Shown here in pieces: positions 17,026 through 25,704 of a stretch of DNA of 64,000 bases (its first letter is position 1; every line of letters begins with the position of its first letter). The notes beneath the pieces are model-generated. The model saw only the letters and a program-made list of their open reading frames with translations, did not search any database and was not told the DNA's origin. The stretch is from Pseudoflavitalea rhizosphaerae (GTDB lineage: Bacteria; Bacteroidota; Bacteroidia; Chitinophagales; Chitinophagaceae): positions 186,001-250,000 of the forward strand of contig NZ_RCSU01000004.1 of NCBI RefSeq assembly GCF_003991355.1, written 5' to 3'. Made by a program: the position numbers and the translations under genes.

Positions 17026-19428
17026 ATGTTCAGGATATACATTATACTCATTGCCTGCATATGCTGGCAAACTAACGTGCATGCACAATCGCACAGTCTT
17101 TCAGTGAAGGTGACTGCCAGCCGGAGCGTTTCACTGCCAGGAGTGAAGCTCCATCTCTCTCCGGCAGGAATGCGAGGCGTTACTGATACTGCCGGGCATT
17201 TTGCTTTCCGGCAACTCAGTAATGGCGATTACTTACTGACTGCACAGTTGCCCGGATACAGAGATCAAAGATTGCCGGTGAACATCAGCGGGCATTCCCA
17301 AACTTTAGTGATCGTTATGCGCTCATTGGTGACTGAACTGGAAGAAGTGGTGGTGCGCGATAACCAGGTGCAGGTGCGGAAGGCTGAAGAATCATTGAAC
17401 CTGGAAGTAGTGAAAGCGGATTTCATTCAAAGGCACCTGGGAGGTAGCCTGATGAAAACCCTGGAACGGTTGCCAGGTATCAAAACCATTGGTATCGGTT
17501 CCGGTCAATCGAAGCCGCTGATAAGAGGGCTTGGCTTCAACCGCGTGGTGGTGGTGGAAAATGGCATCAAGCATGAAGGACAGCAATGGGGCGCTGATCA
17601 TGGCCTTGAGCTGGACCAGTTTGCTGCCAGCGAAGTGGAGCTGGTCAAAGGTGCTGCTTCATTCTTATATGGATCGGATGCCATTGGCGGCGCTATCGAT
17701 GTAAAGCCGGCGCCAGTACCGCAGGAGGACCGGATCGGTGGTTCGATAGACCTGGTGGGTAAAACCAATAATCATCTTTATGGCGGATCTGTGAACTTCT
17801 ATGGAAGAAGTAAGCATTGGTTTGCGAATGCAAGGGCCACCTGGCAGGATTATGCAGATTACCGTGTGCCGGCCGATACCGTTTTTGTATACAGCTATGC
17901 CGTTGGACTTCATAAGAATTACCTGAGGAATACGGCAGGCCGCGAATCCGGATTCCATTTTTCCGGAGGATATTCCGGCGACCGGTTCCGGTCTGTTTTC
18001 CATGTCAGTAATGTTTTCAGCAGGAGTGGCTTCTTTGCGAATGCGCATGGGCTGGAGCCGCGCAGGGTGAATACAGCCCAGCATGATCATTCTGCAAGAG
18101 ACATCCTTCAGCCCAGCCAGGAAGTGAACCATTTCAAAGTGATCAACCGTAGCGCTGTTGAAGCAGGTATCCACCTGCTGGAGCTGGATCTGGGATACCA
18201 GCACAATTTCCGGCAGGAATTCAACCAGTATGTGAATCACGGCTATATGCCACCGTTATATCCCGATACGATGGCCATCCCTTCAAGCCTGGAACGCGAA
18301 TTTGACAAGCATGTGTATTCCATGAACCTGCGGAATAAGATGGAATTGGGAAAGCATACCATCACAGCTGGCATCAGCGGTGAGTTCCAGGATAACAAGA
18401 TCAGCGGCTGGAGTTTCCTGGCGCCGGGTTTCCGCCAGTTCACCGCTGGCGCTTTCCTGTATGATAAGTACAGTGTGAATGACCATCTCCTGTTGCATGG
18501 GGCTATCCGCTTCGATCACGGACATTTGAAAACATTCCGGTATACTGACTGGTTTCCTTCAACGGTGAACGAAGAAGGGAATACAGTCAATAAGCATCTT
18601 GTGAGAGCAGAAGTATTCAGCAGGAACTTTCAAAGCTGGGTATGGTCGCTGGGTATGAATTACAACAAGGGGAATCTAACGGCTAAGCTCAACCTGGGAA
18701 AAAGTTTCAGGATGCCGATCGCGAAAGAGCTTTCCGCCAATGGCGTGAACTATCATTATTTCAGCTATGAGAAAGGCGATCCAACACTTTCACCCGAACA
18801 ATCTTACCAGGTTGATCTCAGTGTTGGCTGGGATGCCGGTAATTGGTCTGTTATCCTGAGCCCGTTCTATAATTATTTCCCGAATTACATTTATCTGAAT
18901 CCAACTGCTTCGCACGATTATGATTATGGCGCTGGCAACCAGGTATTCCAATATGCGCAAAGCCGTGTGTTCCGCTATGGCGGGGAGTTACGGGCCAGTT
19001 ACCGGTTTGTGAAGAACCTGGCTGTGGAGTTCACCGGCGAATACCTGTATGCGGAACAATTGTCCGGAAACAAAAAAGGATATACCCTTCCTTTTTCTCC
19101 GCCGCCTTCAGGACTGATCAACCTCAGCTGGTCGCCACAATGGGATGGTCATATGAAGAAAACTTATTTCTCCCTGGATTACCGCATCACAGGGGACCAG
19201 AACAATATTGTGCCTCCCGAGAAGAAAACGCCTGGATACAGTGTATTCAATTTCCAGGCAGGCAGCCGGATCTCATTTGCAAAGCATGTTTTGCAACTGA
19301 GCCTCCAGGTACAGAATATTTTCAACACGAAATATATGAACCATACCAGCTTTTACAGGCTGATAGAACTTCCTGAGCAGGGAAGGAATATCGTGCTGAT
19401 GCTGAAGGTTCCTTTTACGATAAAATGA
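17026..19428 (+). CDS. TonB-dependent receptor, ZnuD-like (zinc)
   Basis: 800 residues: signal peptide (1-20, ends VHAQ), carboxypeptidase-like regulatory domain (about 24-105), plug domain (about 115-230) containing LERLPGIKTIGIGSGQSKPLIRG in shortened form, and a 22-strand-type barrel to the C-terminal LMLKVPFTIK. An extracellular loop near residue 345-365 has HGLEPRRVNTAQHDHSARD, closely resembling the His-containing loop of neisserial ZnuD zinc receptors. It takes the substrate across the outer membrane using TonB energy. Position in an operon under operator C fits zinc uptake; haem is the main alternative. Confidence 0.88.
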   Translation: MFRIYIILIACICWQTNVHAQSHSLSVKVTASRSVSLPGVKLHLSPAGMRGVTDTAGHFAFRQLSNGDYLLTAQLPGYRDQRLPVNISGHSQTLVIVMRSLVTELEEVVVRDNQVQVRKAEESLNLEVVKADFIQRHLGGSLMKTLERLPGIKTIGIGSGQSKPLIRGLGFNRVVVVENGIKHEGQQWGADHGLELDQFAASEVELVKGAASFLYGSDAIGGAIDVKPAPVPQEDRIGGSIDLVGKTNNHLYGGSVNFYGRSKHWFANARATWQDYADYRVPADTVFVYSYAVGLHKNYLRNTAGRESGFHFSGGYSGDRFRSVFHVSNVFSRSGFFANAHGLEPRRVNTAQHDHSARDILQPSQEVNHFKVINRSAVEAGIHLLELDLGYQHNFRQEFNQYVNHGYMPPLYPDTMAIPSSLEREFDKHVYSMNLRNKMELGKHTITAGISGEFQDNKISGWSFLAPGFRQFTAGAFLYDKYSVNDHLLLHGAIRFDHGHLKTFRYTDWFPSTVNEEGNTVNKHLVRAEVFSRNFQSWVWSLGMNYNKGNLTAKLNLGKSFRMPIAKELSANGVNYHYFSYEKGDPTLSPEQSYQVDLSVGWDAGNWSVILSPFYNYFPNYIYLNPTASHDYDYGAGNQVFQYAQSRVFRYGGELRASYRFVKNLAVEFTGEYLYAEQLSGNKKGYTLPFSPPPSGLINLSWSPQWDGHMKKTYFSLDYRITGDQNNIVPPEKKTPGYSVFNFQAGSRISFAKHVLQLSLQVQNIFNTKYMNHTSFYRLIELPEQGRNIVLMLKVPFTIK

Positions 19429-19443
19429 ACAAAATATCTCTTT

Positions 19444-19920
19444 ATGAAGCTGATCAATTATGTGGGCGTACTAAGCCTGGTTTGTGCAACGACTCTAGCT
19501 GGTTGCAGCAAAGATGAAAAGAATGTGGATACCGAATATCCGGTGATAGACCTGTCTGCGTCGAACTCCTTCCCGAAACAATGCAGTGAACTGAAGCGGG
19601 GAGAGACTTTCACTTTTACAGCCCTGCTGACAGACAATGCGAAGCTGGGGTCTTTTTCCCTGGATATCCACCACAACTTCGATCATCATTCTCACAGCAC
19701 TGAAGTGAACAGCTGCACCATGGACCCTGTGAAAGCGCCTGTAAATCCCATGTTGTATATCAAGTCCTATCCCATTCCTGAAGACAGCAGGCGTTTTGAG
19801 GCCGATGTGGATATTGCCATTCCTGCAGATATAGACCCCGGCGATTACCATTTCATGGTGCTGCTGACGGATGCTGAAGGCTGGCAAACCATCAAAGGAT
19901 TAAGCATCAAGATCAAGTAA
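19444..19920 (+). CDS. DUF4625 lipoprotein
   Basis: 158 residues. The signal peptide ends TTLAGCSKDE (lipobox). A single DUF4625 domain fills the rest, with IHHNFDHHSHSTE in the middle, five histidines within ten residues, and PGDYHFMVLLTDAEGW near the end. Family function is unknown. It follows the zinc-type TonB receptor by 15 bp and is likely a surface or periplasmic zinc-binding partner. Confidence 0.85.
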   Translation: MKLINYVGVLSLVCATTLAGCSKDEKNVDTEYPVIDLSASNSFPKQCSELKRGETFTFTALLTDNAKLGSFSLDIHHNFDHHSHSTEVNSCTMDPVKAPVNPMLYIKSYPIPEDSRRFEADVDIAIPADIDPGDYHFMVLLTDAEGWQTIKGLSIKIK

Positions 19921-19970
19921 TGCGGCGTAGCCCGCCATCAAATATTTATTCAAAATTTAAATGCAAATCT

Positions 19971-20684
19971 ATGAGACAAATTTTCAATTGGGCTCTTCCT
20001 GTTCTATTGCTTTCTGTTTTGTTCACTGCCTGTTCCAAGGATGATGATGATGCAGTACCCATCCCCGATATCACAGGTATTGAAGTAGGGTCCGATAACA
20101 GCAAGGTTGCTTATGTTGGTTCTGATATTCACATTGAAGCGCAAATAACGGCTCAGGGAAATATCGCCAGCGTAAGGGTTGAGATCCATCCGGAAGCGGG
20201 AGAGGGCTGGAAGTTCGATTCCGTGTATACCACAGGTTTTGTTGGACTGAAATCTGCCGGGTTCCACAAACATATCGATATCCCGGAGGATGCGGTTACA
20301 GGTGCTTACCATCTTCATTTTACGGTTACTGATCAGCGTGGTCAGAAAAAAGAATTTGAAGAAGAGATCGTGATCAAAAATGATCCCAGTTTGCCTTCCA
20401 TTACCACCCTTGACCTGGAACTGGAAGATGGTGGTGCGGAGCTGCACCTGGAAACCGATATAACAGCGCCCAATAAGATCGCTTCAGTGGAAGTGGAAAT
20501 ACACGGTCCCTGGGAAAAAGAGTTTTCCTTCACGGATGCAGAAATGGTGGACAAAACCACTTATCATTTCCATAAACATCTCGACATCAGCGCTGCTCCG
20601 AAAGGACATTATCATGTTCACCTCAAAGTGATAGACCGGGCAGGAAAGGAAAAAGAGTTTGAAGATCATTTCGACAAACCATAA
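19971..20684 (+). CDS. lipoprotein with two DUF4625 domains
   Basis: About 237 residues from the ATG at 19971. Signal peptide ends LFTACSKDDDD. Two DUF4625-like domains follow (about 38-140 and 145-237); each has an EIH motif, then FHKHIDI or FHKHLDI, then AYHLHFTVTD or HYHVHLKVID, so histidines recur at equivalent places. A duplication of the domain in the preceding gene is likely. Probably an envelope metal-binding partner of the receptor. Last gene of the rightward operon; a palindromic repeat begins 33 bp later. Confidence 0.85.
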   Translation: MRQIFNWALPVLLLSVLFTACSKDDDDAVPIPDITGIEVGSDNSKVAYVGSDIHIEAQITAQGNIASVRVEIHPEAGEGWKFDSVYTTGFVGLKSAGFHKHIDIPEDAVTGAYHLHFTVTDQRGQKKEFEEEIVIKNDPSLPSITTLDLELEDGGAELHLETDITAPNKIASVEVEIHGPWEKEFSFTDAEMVDKTTYHFHKHLDISAAPKGHYHVHLKVIDRAGKEKEFEDHFDKP

Positions 20685-20716
20685 GCTTCAATGATTGGGG
20701 GCTGACTAAAAGATCA

Positions 20717-20838
20717 GAGAGCTGGCAGTCGCTCGCCTCCCGGCGAGTGACTTGTATTTGTTCGCCTCTGGCGAACACCGCGTCGCCAGAGGCGACTGAA
20801 TAAAGTTCACTCGCCGGGAGGCGAGCGAGTGGGCTCCC
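20717..20838. repeat. compound palindrome R1, copy 3
   Basis: Outer stem cores read CGCCTCCCGGCG on the left and CGCCGGGAGGCG on the right: one extra base pair compared with copy 1, inserted in both arms. The inner pair reads CTCTGG / CCAGAG, also still complementary. Lies at the 3' end of the rightward operon. Confidence 0.92.
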
Positions 20839-20930
20839 CGAAATTCTAAGAGGGTAGCAGATAGACCCAAAGGGCGACAATATGGAAATGTGGTCCGGAC
20901 AAAAAATCCATAGATGAGAGTTTTGACAGG

Positions 20931-21908
20931 TTACATTTCTACAGCCACCTTTGCATATTTGTTTCTGTATTCTATTGGCGTCAGTCCTGTGACTTTTCTA
21001 AAAGTATCGCGGAAAGTTTTGGTATCAGTATATCCCACGTCAAGCATTACTTCGCTTACGTTTTTCCGTGATGCTTCAAAGAACCTCTTGGCAGCTTCCA
21101 TTCGTACTCTTTGTATGTATTCCAACGGAGTGTTGTTGGTAGCCTGACGGAACCTGCGTTCGAAGGTGCGGCGGCCGGAATTGACGATGGCTGCCAGTTC
21201 ATCGATCGTGATCTTGTTAGTGTAATTTTTCTCGATGTACTCCTGCACCTTCATGATCTCATCATCCGCATGTTTTTTTTGTCCTTTGAATATCGTGAAG
21301 GGCGCCTGGCTGTTGCGGCCAATATCCAGCGCGAAATTCTTCGAGATCAATATAGCCGTTTCACGGTCGGAGAACTTTTCAACCAGGTATAAGACCAGGT
21401 TCCAAAGACTGCTGGCGCCGCCGCTGCTGTATATATTTCCTACCTCAGTAATAATTGCGCCATCCACCACTTCAATTTGGGGGTGCCGTGCTTTGAACTC
21501 GTCGATGTAAGCCCAGTGGGTAGAACATTTTTTTCCGTTCAACAGGCCGGTCTCTGCCAGCAGGAAAGCGCCTAAACACAAACTGGCGATGCTGCAGCCT
21601 TTTTTGTACAGCTTTTGGATATAGGGGATGACCTCACTATTTATTCTTATTCCTTCCTCAATATCGCCATAAACAGGCGGTATGATCAACAGGTCGGTCT
21701 TGCTCACATCCCTGATCAGGCGATCCGTTTTGATGGTGTATTCGCCATCGTTTGCCGAAACAAGGTTTGTCAGGCCCGCGTATTCCACTTCAAAAATGGG
21801 TTTTTTGCCAAGCGCTTCAAGAAAGTCATTGGCGGCCTTGAATGCGCGGTATGGTGGTGTTACCGCTTCTATAACGCCTTTCTCAGGGGCAAAAACTGTT
21901 ACCTTCAT
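20931..21908 (-). CDS. GlxA-like transcription regulator (DJ-1/PfpI + AraC HTH)
   Basis: 325 residues: N-terminal DJ-1/PfpI-like domain (about 1-190) with the nucleophile-elbow region ASLCLGAFLLAE, and a C-terminal AraC-type double helix-turn-helix (about 225-320; TIDELAAIVNSGRRTFERRFRQ, shortened). Members sense small metabolites or electrophiles and activate neighbouring genes. It faces away from a VOC/VOC/DoxX cluster across a 136-bp gap and probably controls it. Confidence 0.9.
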   Translation of the reverse strand: MKVTVFAPEKGVIEAVTPPYRAFKAANDFLEALGKKPIFEVEYAGLTNLVSANDGEYTIKTDRLIRDVSKTDLLIIPPVYGDIEEGIRINSEVIPYIQKLYKKGCSIASLCLGAFLLAETGLLNGKKCSTHWAYIDEFKARHPQIEVVDGAIITEVGNIYSSGGASSLWNLVLYLVEKFSDRETAILISKNFALDIGRNSQAPFTIFKGQKKHADDEIMKVQEYIEKNYTNKITIDELAAIVNSGRRTFERRFRQATNNTPLEYIQRVRMEAAKRFFEASRKNVSEVMLDVGYTDTKTFRDTFRKVTGLTPIEYRNKYAKVAVEM

Positions 21909-22044
21909 AAGATGTAAGCTTTATGGTAAAAATAGTGCATCACTGTCATTTTTGCCCACCTAAGTTGTCGCATTCCCATATCACCGGTTTCGTGCTTTCT
22001 TGTCATTTTTGTGTTATCAAACCAATAACCAAAAAATATTCAAC

Positions 22045-22449
22045 ATGGCAAAGAAAATCTTTATCAATCTGCCGGTAGCCGACTTGAAAAAGTCAATGGA
22101 ATTCTATACAAAGATCGGTTTCACCAATAATCCTGCTTTCACGGACGAAACTGCGGCCTGTATGGTATTGAGCGAAGAAATTTATGTAATGCTCCTGACC
22201 CACGATAAGTTCTCGCAGTTCAGCAGCAAGAAAATAATTGATGCCAGAACAGAGATCGGTGTGATCAACTCCATTTCTGTGGATAGTGCCGGGGAAGTAA
22301 ATACAATGGCGGATACTGCACTGAAAGCTGGTGGAAGTGAACCCAGTTCACCAAAGGACTATGGCTTCATGCAACAAAGAAGCTTTAGCGATCTGGATGG
22401 CAACCATTGGGAAGTACTGTATATGGACATGAGCAAATTCCCTGGCTAA
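22045..22449 (+). CDS. VOC-family (glyoxalase/bleomycin-resistance fold) protein
   Basis: 134 residues from the ATG at 22045 (MAKKIFINLPV). Two beta-alpha-beta-beta-beta modules typical of the VOC fold: DLKKSMEFYTKIGF at the start and FSDLDGNHWEVLYMD near the end. Close to the bleomycin-resistance-like single-subunit proteins that often accompany GlxA regulators. Substrate unknown. Confidence 0.85.
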   Translation: MAKKIFINLPVADLKKSMEFYTKIGFTNNPAFTDETAACMVLSEEIYVMLLTHDKFSQFSSKKIIDARTEIGVINSISVDSAGEVNTMADTALKAGGSEPSSPKDYGFMQQRSFSDLDGNHWEVLYMDMSKFPG

Positions 22450-22462
22450 CAATCATTGAGTT

Positions 22463-22861
22463 TTGAAAGATGAATTAGCATTTGCTGTGCACCTTTCCTT
22501 CAATGGAAATTGCAGACAGGCTTTCAATTATTACCAAATATGTTTTGGTGGAGAATTGACGGTGCAAACGTTGGCAGACACACCACATGGTACCGGGATG
22601 AGCAAAGCAATGCGAAGAGCGGTGTTGTGGGCCACCTTGCGAAATGAGTATTTTAATTTGGTTGGATCGGATTTGCCGGGCGAAAGCAATATTGTTACTG
22701 GCAACAGTGTAAGCATCTTGATTGAATGCTCCTCTTTTACCGAACGAACGAGACTGATCAATAAACTCACCGGCAGGAACTTCTGTTCAATGGAATCTTC
22801 CAACCCGCTGGTCAACATTGTTGACATCTACCATATCAGCTGGCTATTAAGTGTTCATTGA
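22463..22861 (+). CDS. PhnB-like VOC protein
   Basis: 132 residues with a TTG start at 22463, 13 bp after the previous stop. LSFNGNCRQAFNYYQICFGGEL and the ADTPHGTGMSKAM segment match the PhnB / 3-demethylubiquinone methyltransferase-like VOC branch. Missing the usual C-terminal DPFGHRW..: the end reads LVNIVDIYHISWLLSVH, so the last beta strand may be altered. Function unknown; co-transcribed with its neighbours. Confidence 0.75.
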   Translation: MKDELAFAVHLSFNGNCRQAFNYYQICFGGELTVQTLADTPHGTGMSKAMRRAVLWATLRNEYFNLVGSDLPGESNIVTGNSVSILIECSSFTERTRLINKLTGRNFCSMESSNPLVNIVDIYHISWLLSVH

Positions 22862-22876
22862 TAAAATCATACAAAA

Positions 22877-23296
22877 ATGAAAAAGACAAAAATCATTTTC
22901 TGGGCATCAACAATTTTTATATTCCTGTTCGAAGGCATTATGCCCCTCATTACTTTGTTGTTTGCACCGCAATATATCAATGCCGGCACCAGTCCTCTCG
23001 GCTATCCTGATTACTTTGCGGTAGCACTGGCCCTCTTTAAATTTACCGGGGCGTTGGCCATACTGCTGCCTGCCATACCTGACCGGTTGAAGGAATGGGC
23101 TTATGCAGGACTTACTTTCAACCTCCTGTTCGCTATGATCAGCCATGCTGCGGTGGATGGTAATATAGGGTTCATATTACTGCCTGCAGGAATTATGGCC
23201 ATTCTCGCATTGTCTTATTTTTCGAAAAGTGGAATACAAAGGGCTGACAACAGAAGAAAGCAGGTCGATATTTCTGTGCTCAATCAAATGGCATGA
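22877..23296 (+). CDS. DoxX-family membrane protein
   Basis: 139 residues with four hydrophobic helices (about 7-28, 47-66, 72-92, 96-115) and the DoxX-like pattern PDYFAVALALFKFTGALAILLP in shortened form. DoxX-like proteins are small quinone-related or thiosulfate-related membrane proteins; many here are of unknown function. Third gene of the VOC cluster, 15 bp after the PhnB-like gene. Confidence 0.8.
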   Translation: MKKTKIIFWASTIFIFLFEGIMPLITLLFAPQYINAGTSPLGYPDYFAVALALFKFTGALAILLPAIPDRLKEWAYAGLTFNLLFAMISHAAVDGNIGFILLPAGIMAILALSYFSKSGIQRADNRRKQVDISVLNQMA

Positions 23297-23316
23297 TAGA
23301 TGGAGCGCATGCTATC

Positions 23317-23835
23317 TTATTTCTCGAATATCAGGAATTCCACCCGGCGGTTCCTGGAGCGGCCAGCTTCATTGTCATTGGAGTACCTGGGAACCGTATT
23401 GCCATATCCTTTCACTTTCAACCGGGAATCAGGTACTCCCTGTAAGACCAGGTAATCTTTCACGGTCTTTGCCCTGTTTTCAGACAAGGTTTGGTTGTAT
23501 GCTTCTGTACCTACATCATCGGTATGTCCGCGCACCAGGATGCTCGAATTGGGATAGCGTTTCAGGATGGCAGCAAATTTGTTCAGGTTATCCCTGATCT
23601 GTTCTGGTATCTCAGCTTTGTCGAAGGCGAACAGCACCGTGGGTTTGAAGTATACTTCAAGCCCTTCTTCTTTCTCCTCCGCTATCATGTCCGGGACTTC
23701 CTGCCGGATCTCTTTTTCTTGTTTTTTGAGGTCTGAGTTCGATTGGGCTCGTTGGTTTGTTTTACAGGCCGGTTGCAAAAAAAGCAGGCCTGCCACTACT
23801 GCCGCCTGTATGAGAACATGCATGAATCGCATCAT
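23317..23835 (-). CDS. OmpA-family lipoprotein
   Basis: 172 residues. The signal peptide ends LLFLQPACKTN, giving a lipoprotein. The OmpA C-terminal peptidoglycan-binding domain occupies about residues 60-170: VLFAFDKAEI, VRGHTDDVGTEAYNQ, LSENRAKTVKDYL and RRVEFLI. Anchors the outer membrane to the cell wall. It converges on the DoxX gene with 20 bp between them. Confidence 0.9.
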   Translation of the reverse strand: MMRFMHVLIQAAVVAGLLFLQPACKTNQRAQSNSDLKKQEKEIRQEVPDMIAEEKEEGLEVYFKPTVLFAFDKAEIPEQIRDNLNKFAAILKRYPNSSILVRGHTDDVGTEAYNQTLSENRAKTVKDYLVLQGVPDSRLKVKGYGNTVPRYSNDNEAGRSRNRRVEFLIFEK

Positions 23836-23907
23836 AGGGAAAGTTTTTAATTAAGGAAATTGGTAAAACTGGTATGTGTGCAAGATAATGAAACTAGCTT
23901 TTACCGG

Positions 23908-24930
23908 TCATCTCCATCCCAATTCCGGGGCAACATGCTCCAGGATGGAAGACAGCACATGAACATTATAGTCAACGCCTAATGTATTTGGAATTGTCAG
24001 AAGCAAAGTATCTGCTTCCTGGATAGCTTCATCTGCTGCCAGTTCCTTGATAAGCTGATCCGGCTCGGCAGCATAGCTTCTTCCGAAAATGGCGTTCCTG
24101 CCAGGCTCGATCATTCCTATCTGATCCCTCCGGTTTGCTTCCTGCCCAAAGTATCGGCGATCCTGTTCATTGATGATCGCGAAAATGGAACGGCTCACTG
24201 AAACCCTCGGTTCACGCTGATGGCCTGCTTTTTTCCAGGCTTCTTTATAGAGCCTGATCTGCTCGGCCTGTTGTATATGGAATGGCTTACCGCTTTCGTC
24301 AAACTTCAGCGTGGAACTTTGCAGGTGCATGCCATTTTCCGCTGCCCACACCGCGGTTGCATTGGAAGCTGCTCCCCACCAGATGCGTTCGCGCAATCCT
24401 TCTGAAAAAGGTTCCAGCCGGAGTAATCCGGGAGGATTGGGAAACATCGGATTGGGATTCGGTTGTGCGAACCCGATACCACGGAGTTTATCAAGGAACT
24501 CCAGTGCCTTACGTCTACCCATATCCGAATCGGATTCGCCTTCTGCCGGTTCGTACCCAAAATATCGCCAGCCGTCAGTTACCTGTTCGGGCGATCCCCT
24601 GCTGATCCCCAACTGCAATCTTCCCTGCGAGATCAGGTCTGCAGCTCCTGCATCCTCCACCATGTACAATGGATTTTCATAGCGCATATCAATCACACCG
24701 GTTCCGATCTCTATCGTACTGGTTTTGGCGCCGATTGCCGAAAGCAATGGGAACGGTGATGCCAGCTGGGCTGCAAAATGATGTACCCGGAAATAAGCTC
24801 CGTCCAGGCCAATTGCTTCAGCAGCTACGGCCAGGTCAATGGATTGCAGCAAGGTGTCGCTGGCAGAGCGGGTTTGATAGGCTGGGTGTTTGGCCCAATG
24901 CCCGAAGGAAAGAAATCCTATCTTTTTCAT
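23908..24930 (-). CDS. LLM-class flavin-dependent oxidoreductase
   Basis: 340 residues from the ATG at 24930 (MKKIGFLSFGHW); an upstream start at 25014 would add 28 residues without homology. TIM-barrel luciferase-like monooxygenase with AEAIGLDGAYFRVHHF, TSTIEIGTGVIDMRYENP and GRLQLGISRGSPEQV. Uses reduced flavin (FMN); substrate not predictable. The far side of the gene is the decayed island. Confidence 0.88.
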   Translation of the reverse strand: MKKIGFLSFGHWAKHPAYQTRSASDTLLQSIDLAVAAEAIGLDGAYFRVHHFAAQLASPFPLLSAIGAKTSTIEIGTGVIDMRYENPLYMVEDAGAADLISQGRLQLGISRGSPEQVTDGWRYFGYEPAEGESDSDMGRRKALEFLDKLRGIGFAQPNPNPMFPNPPGLLRLEPFSEGLRERIWWGAASNATAVWAAENGMHLQSSTLKFDESGKPFHIQQAEQIRLYKEAWKKAGHQREPRVSVSRSIFAIINEQDRRYFGQEANRRDQIGMIEPGRNAIFGRSYAAEPDQLIKELAADEAIQEADTLLLTIPNTLGVDYNVHVLSSILEHVAPELGWR

Positions 24931-25108
24931 GTGTTCACTTTCAAATGAAATAATCAGGGAATTCGCCGGTGACCGGTCAAATGCATACTCGCTACAAGCG
25001 TTTTTCCTATACAATCAGAAGCAAAGGATTGTTGGTAAAAGAGAGTGGAAATTTGTGTTACGTTGCTGTTTAATGTTCTTCCTCAGTCCGATCCCGAAGA
25101 CAGTTTAG

Positions 25109-25558
25109 CTAACAGTCAATATGCACCTGCCCCAACCTGAAAATAGAAAAAGGGTGTTTTTTAACAGGAATCATCAATACATTCCTGCCGGTCTGATCAA
25201 CAATTCTCACACTGAATACCTTATCCGTAAATTGACCCGGATTGATTTTTGCCTGGCCCTGGGCGGGGTTGGGATAAGCAAAGGCTGATTGTTTTGCGCT
25301 CCGGATAACAACCTTCACTACTTTGGAATAGCTGTGTTTACTGTCGGAATCCAGTTGTTTAAGACGGAAAAAATAGTTGCCATTCTCCAGGTTGCTGACC
25401 AGGTACTGATATTCCTGATGCTTAGCCGAGTTGCCTGCGCCTTTAATATAGCCTGTTTTTAATGGTTTAACTGCGCTTCAAAAGAGAGCCATGTTACCGG
25501 GAGCGTTGTGCTGATGGTAAAATCCTCATCGGATATATCGAATAAATATTGGATGTAT
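25109..25558 (-). pseudogene. broken T9SS type A cargo protein (C-terminal remnant)
   Basis: Two pieces in different frames. The first, 25558 to 25459, reads YLFDISDEDFTISTTLPVTWLSF in shortened form and stops at TAA (25459-25461). The second, from about 25470 to 25109, has GNYFFRLKQLDSDSKHSYSK, then FAYPNPAQGQ and ends GQVHIDC. LPVTWLSF and the YPNP segment are hallmarks of proteins with the T9SS type A sorting domain. The usual stretch between the two pieces is missing, so this is a deletion plus frameshift, and the N-terminus is gone. Confidence 0.8.
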
Positions 25559-25570
25559 TACCGGATGCCG

Positions 25571-25648
25571 GTCAATAAATGCGTCTGTGATGAATTTGTC
25601 TTTGGTAGCGTGACTGATAAAAATGCGTTTGTATTTATTCGTTGGCAT
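25571..25648 (-). pseudogene. TIR-domain protein, N-terminal scrap
   Basis: From the ATG at 25648: MPTNKYKRIFISHATKDKF and then ITDAFID, 26 codons matching the first strand and helix of a TIR domain (K.IFISHA..D). After the Asp the reading changes to unrelated residues and soon stops. The rest of the gene has been lost, and the fragment runs into the broken T9SS gene. TIR proteins of this kind are common in antiphage islands. Confidence 0.65.
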
Positions 25649-25704
25649 AAGGTTGTTCTTTTGTATAGATAAAATTCTTCTTTTGTAATTTCTAATCAGG
25701 TGTA

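Noticed and set aside
16696-17107. Open frames on both strands across the R1 copy 2, and at 20623-20880 across copy 3
   Set aside because: Their shared peptide (GEQIQVTR-like) comes only from the repeat itself; no start signal and no homology outside the repeat.
15883-20838. R1 repeats as a CRISPR array
   Set aside because: Copies are far apart, each is internally palindromic and there are no regular spacers or cas genes.
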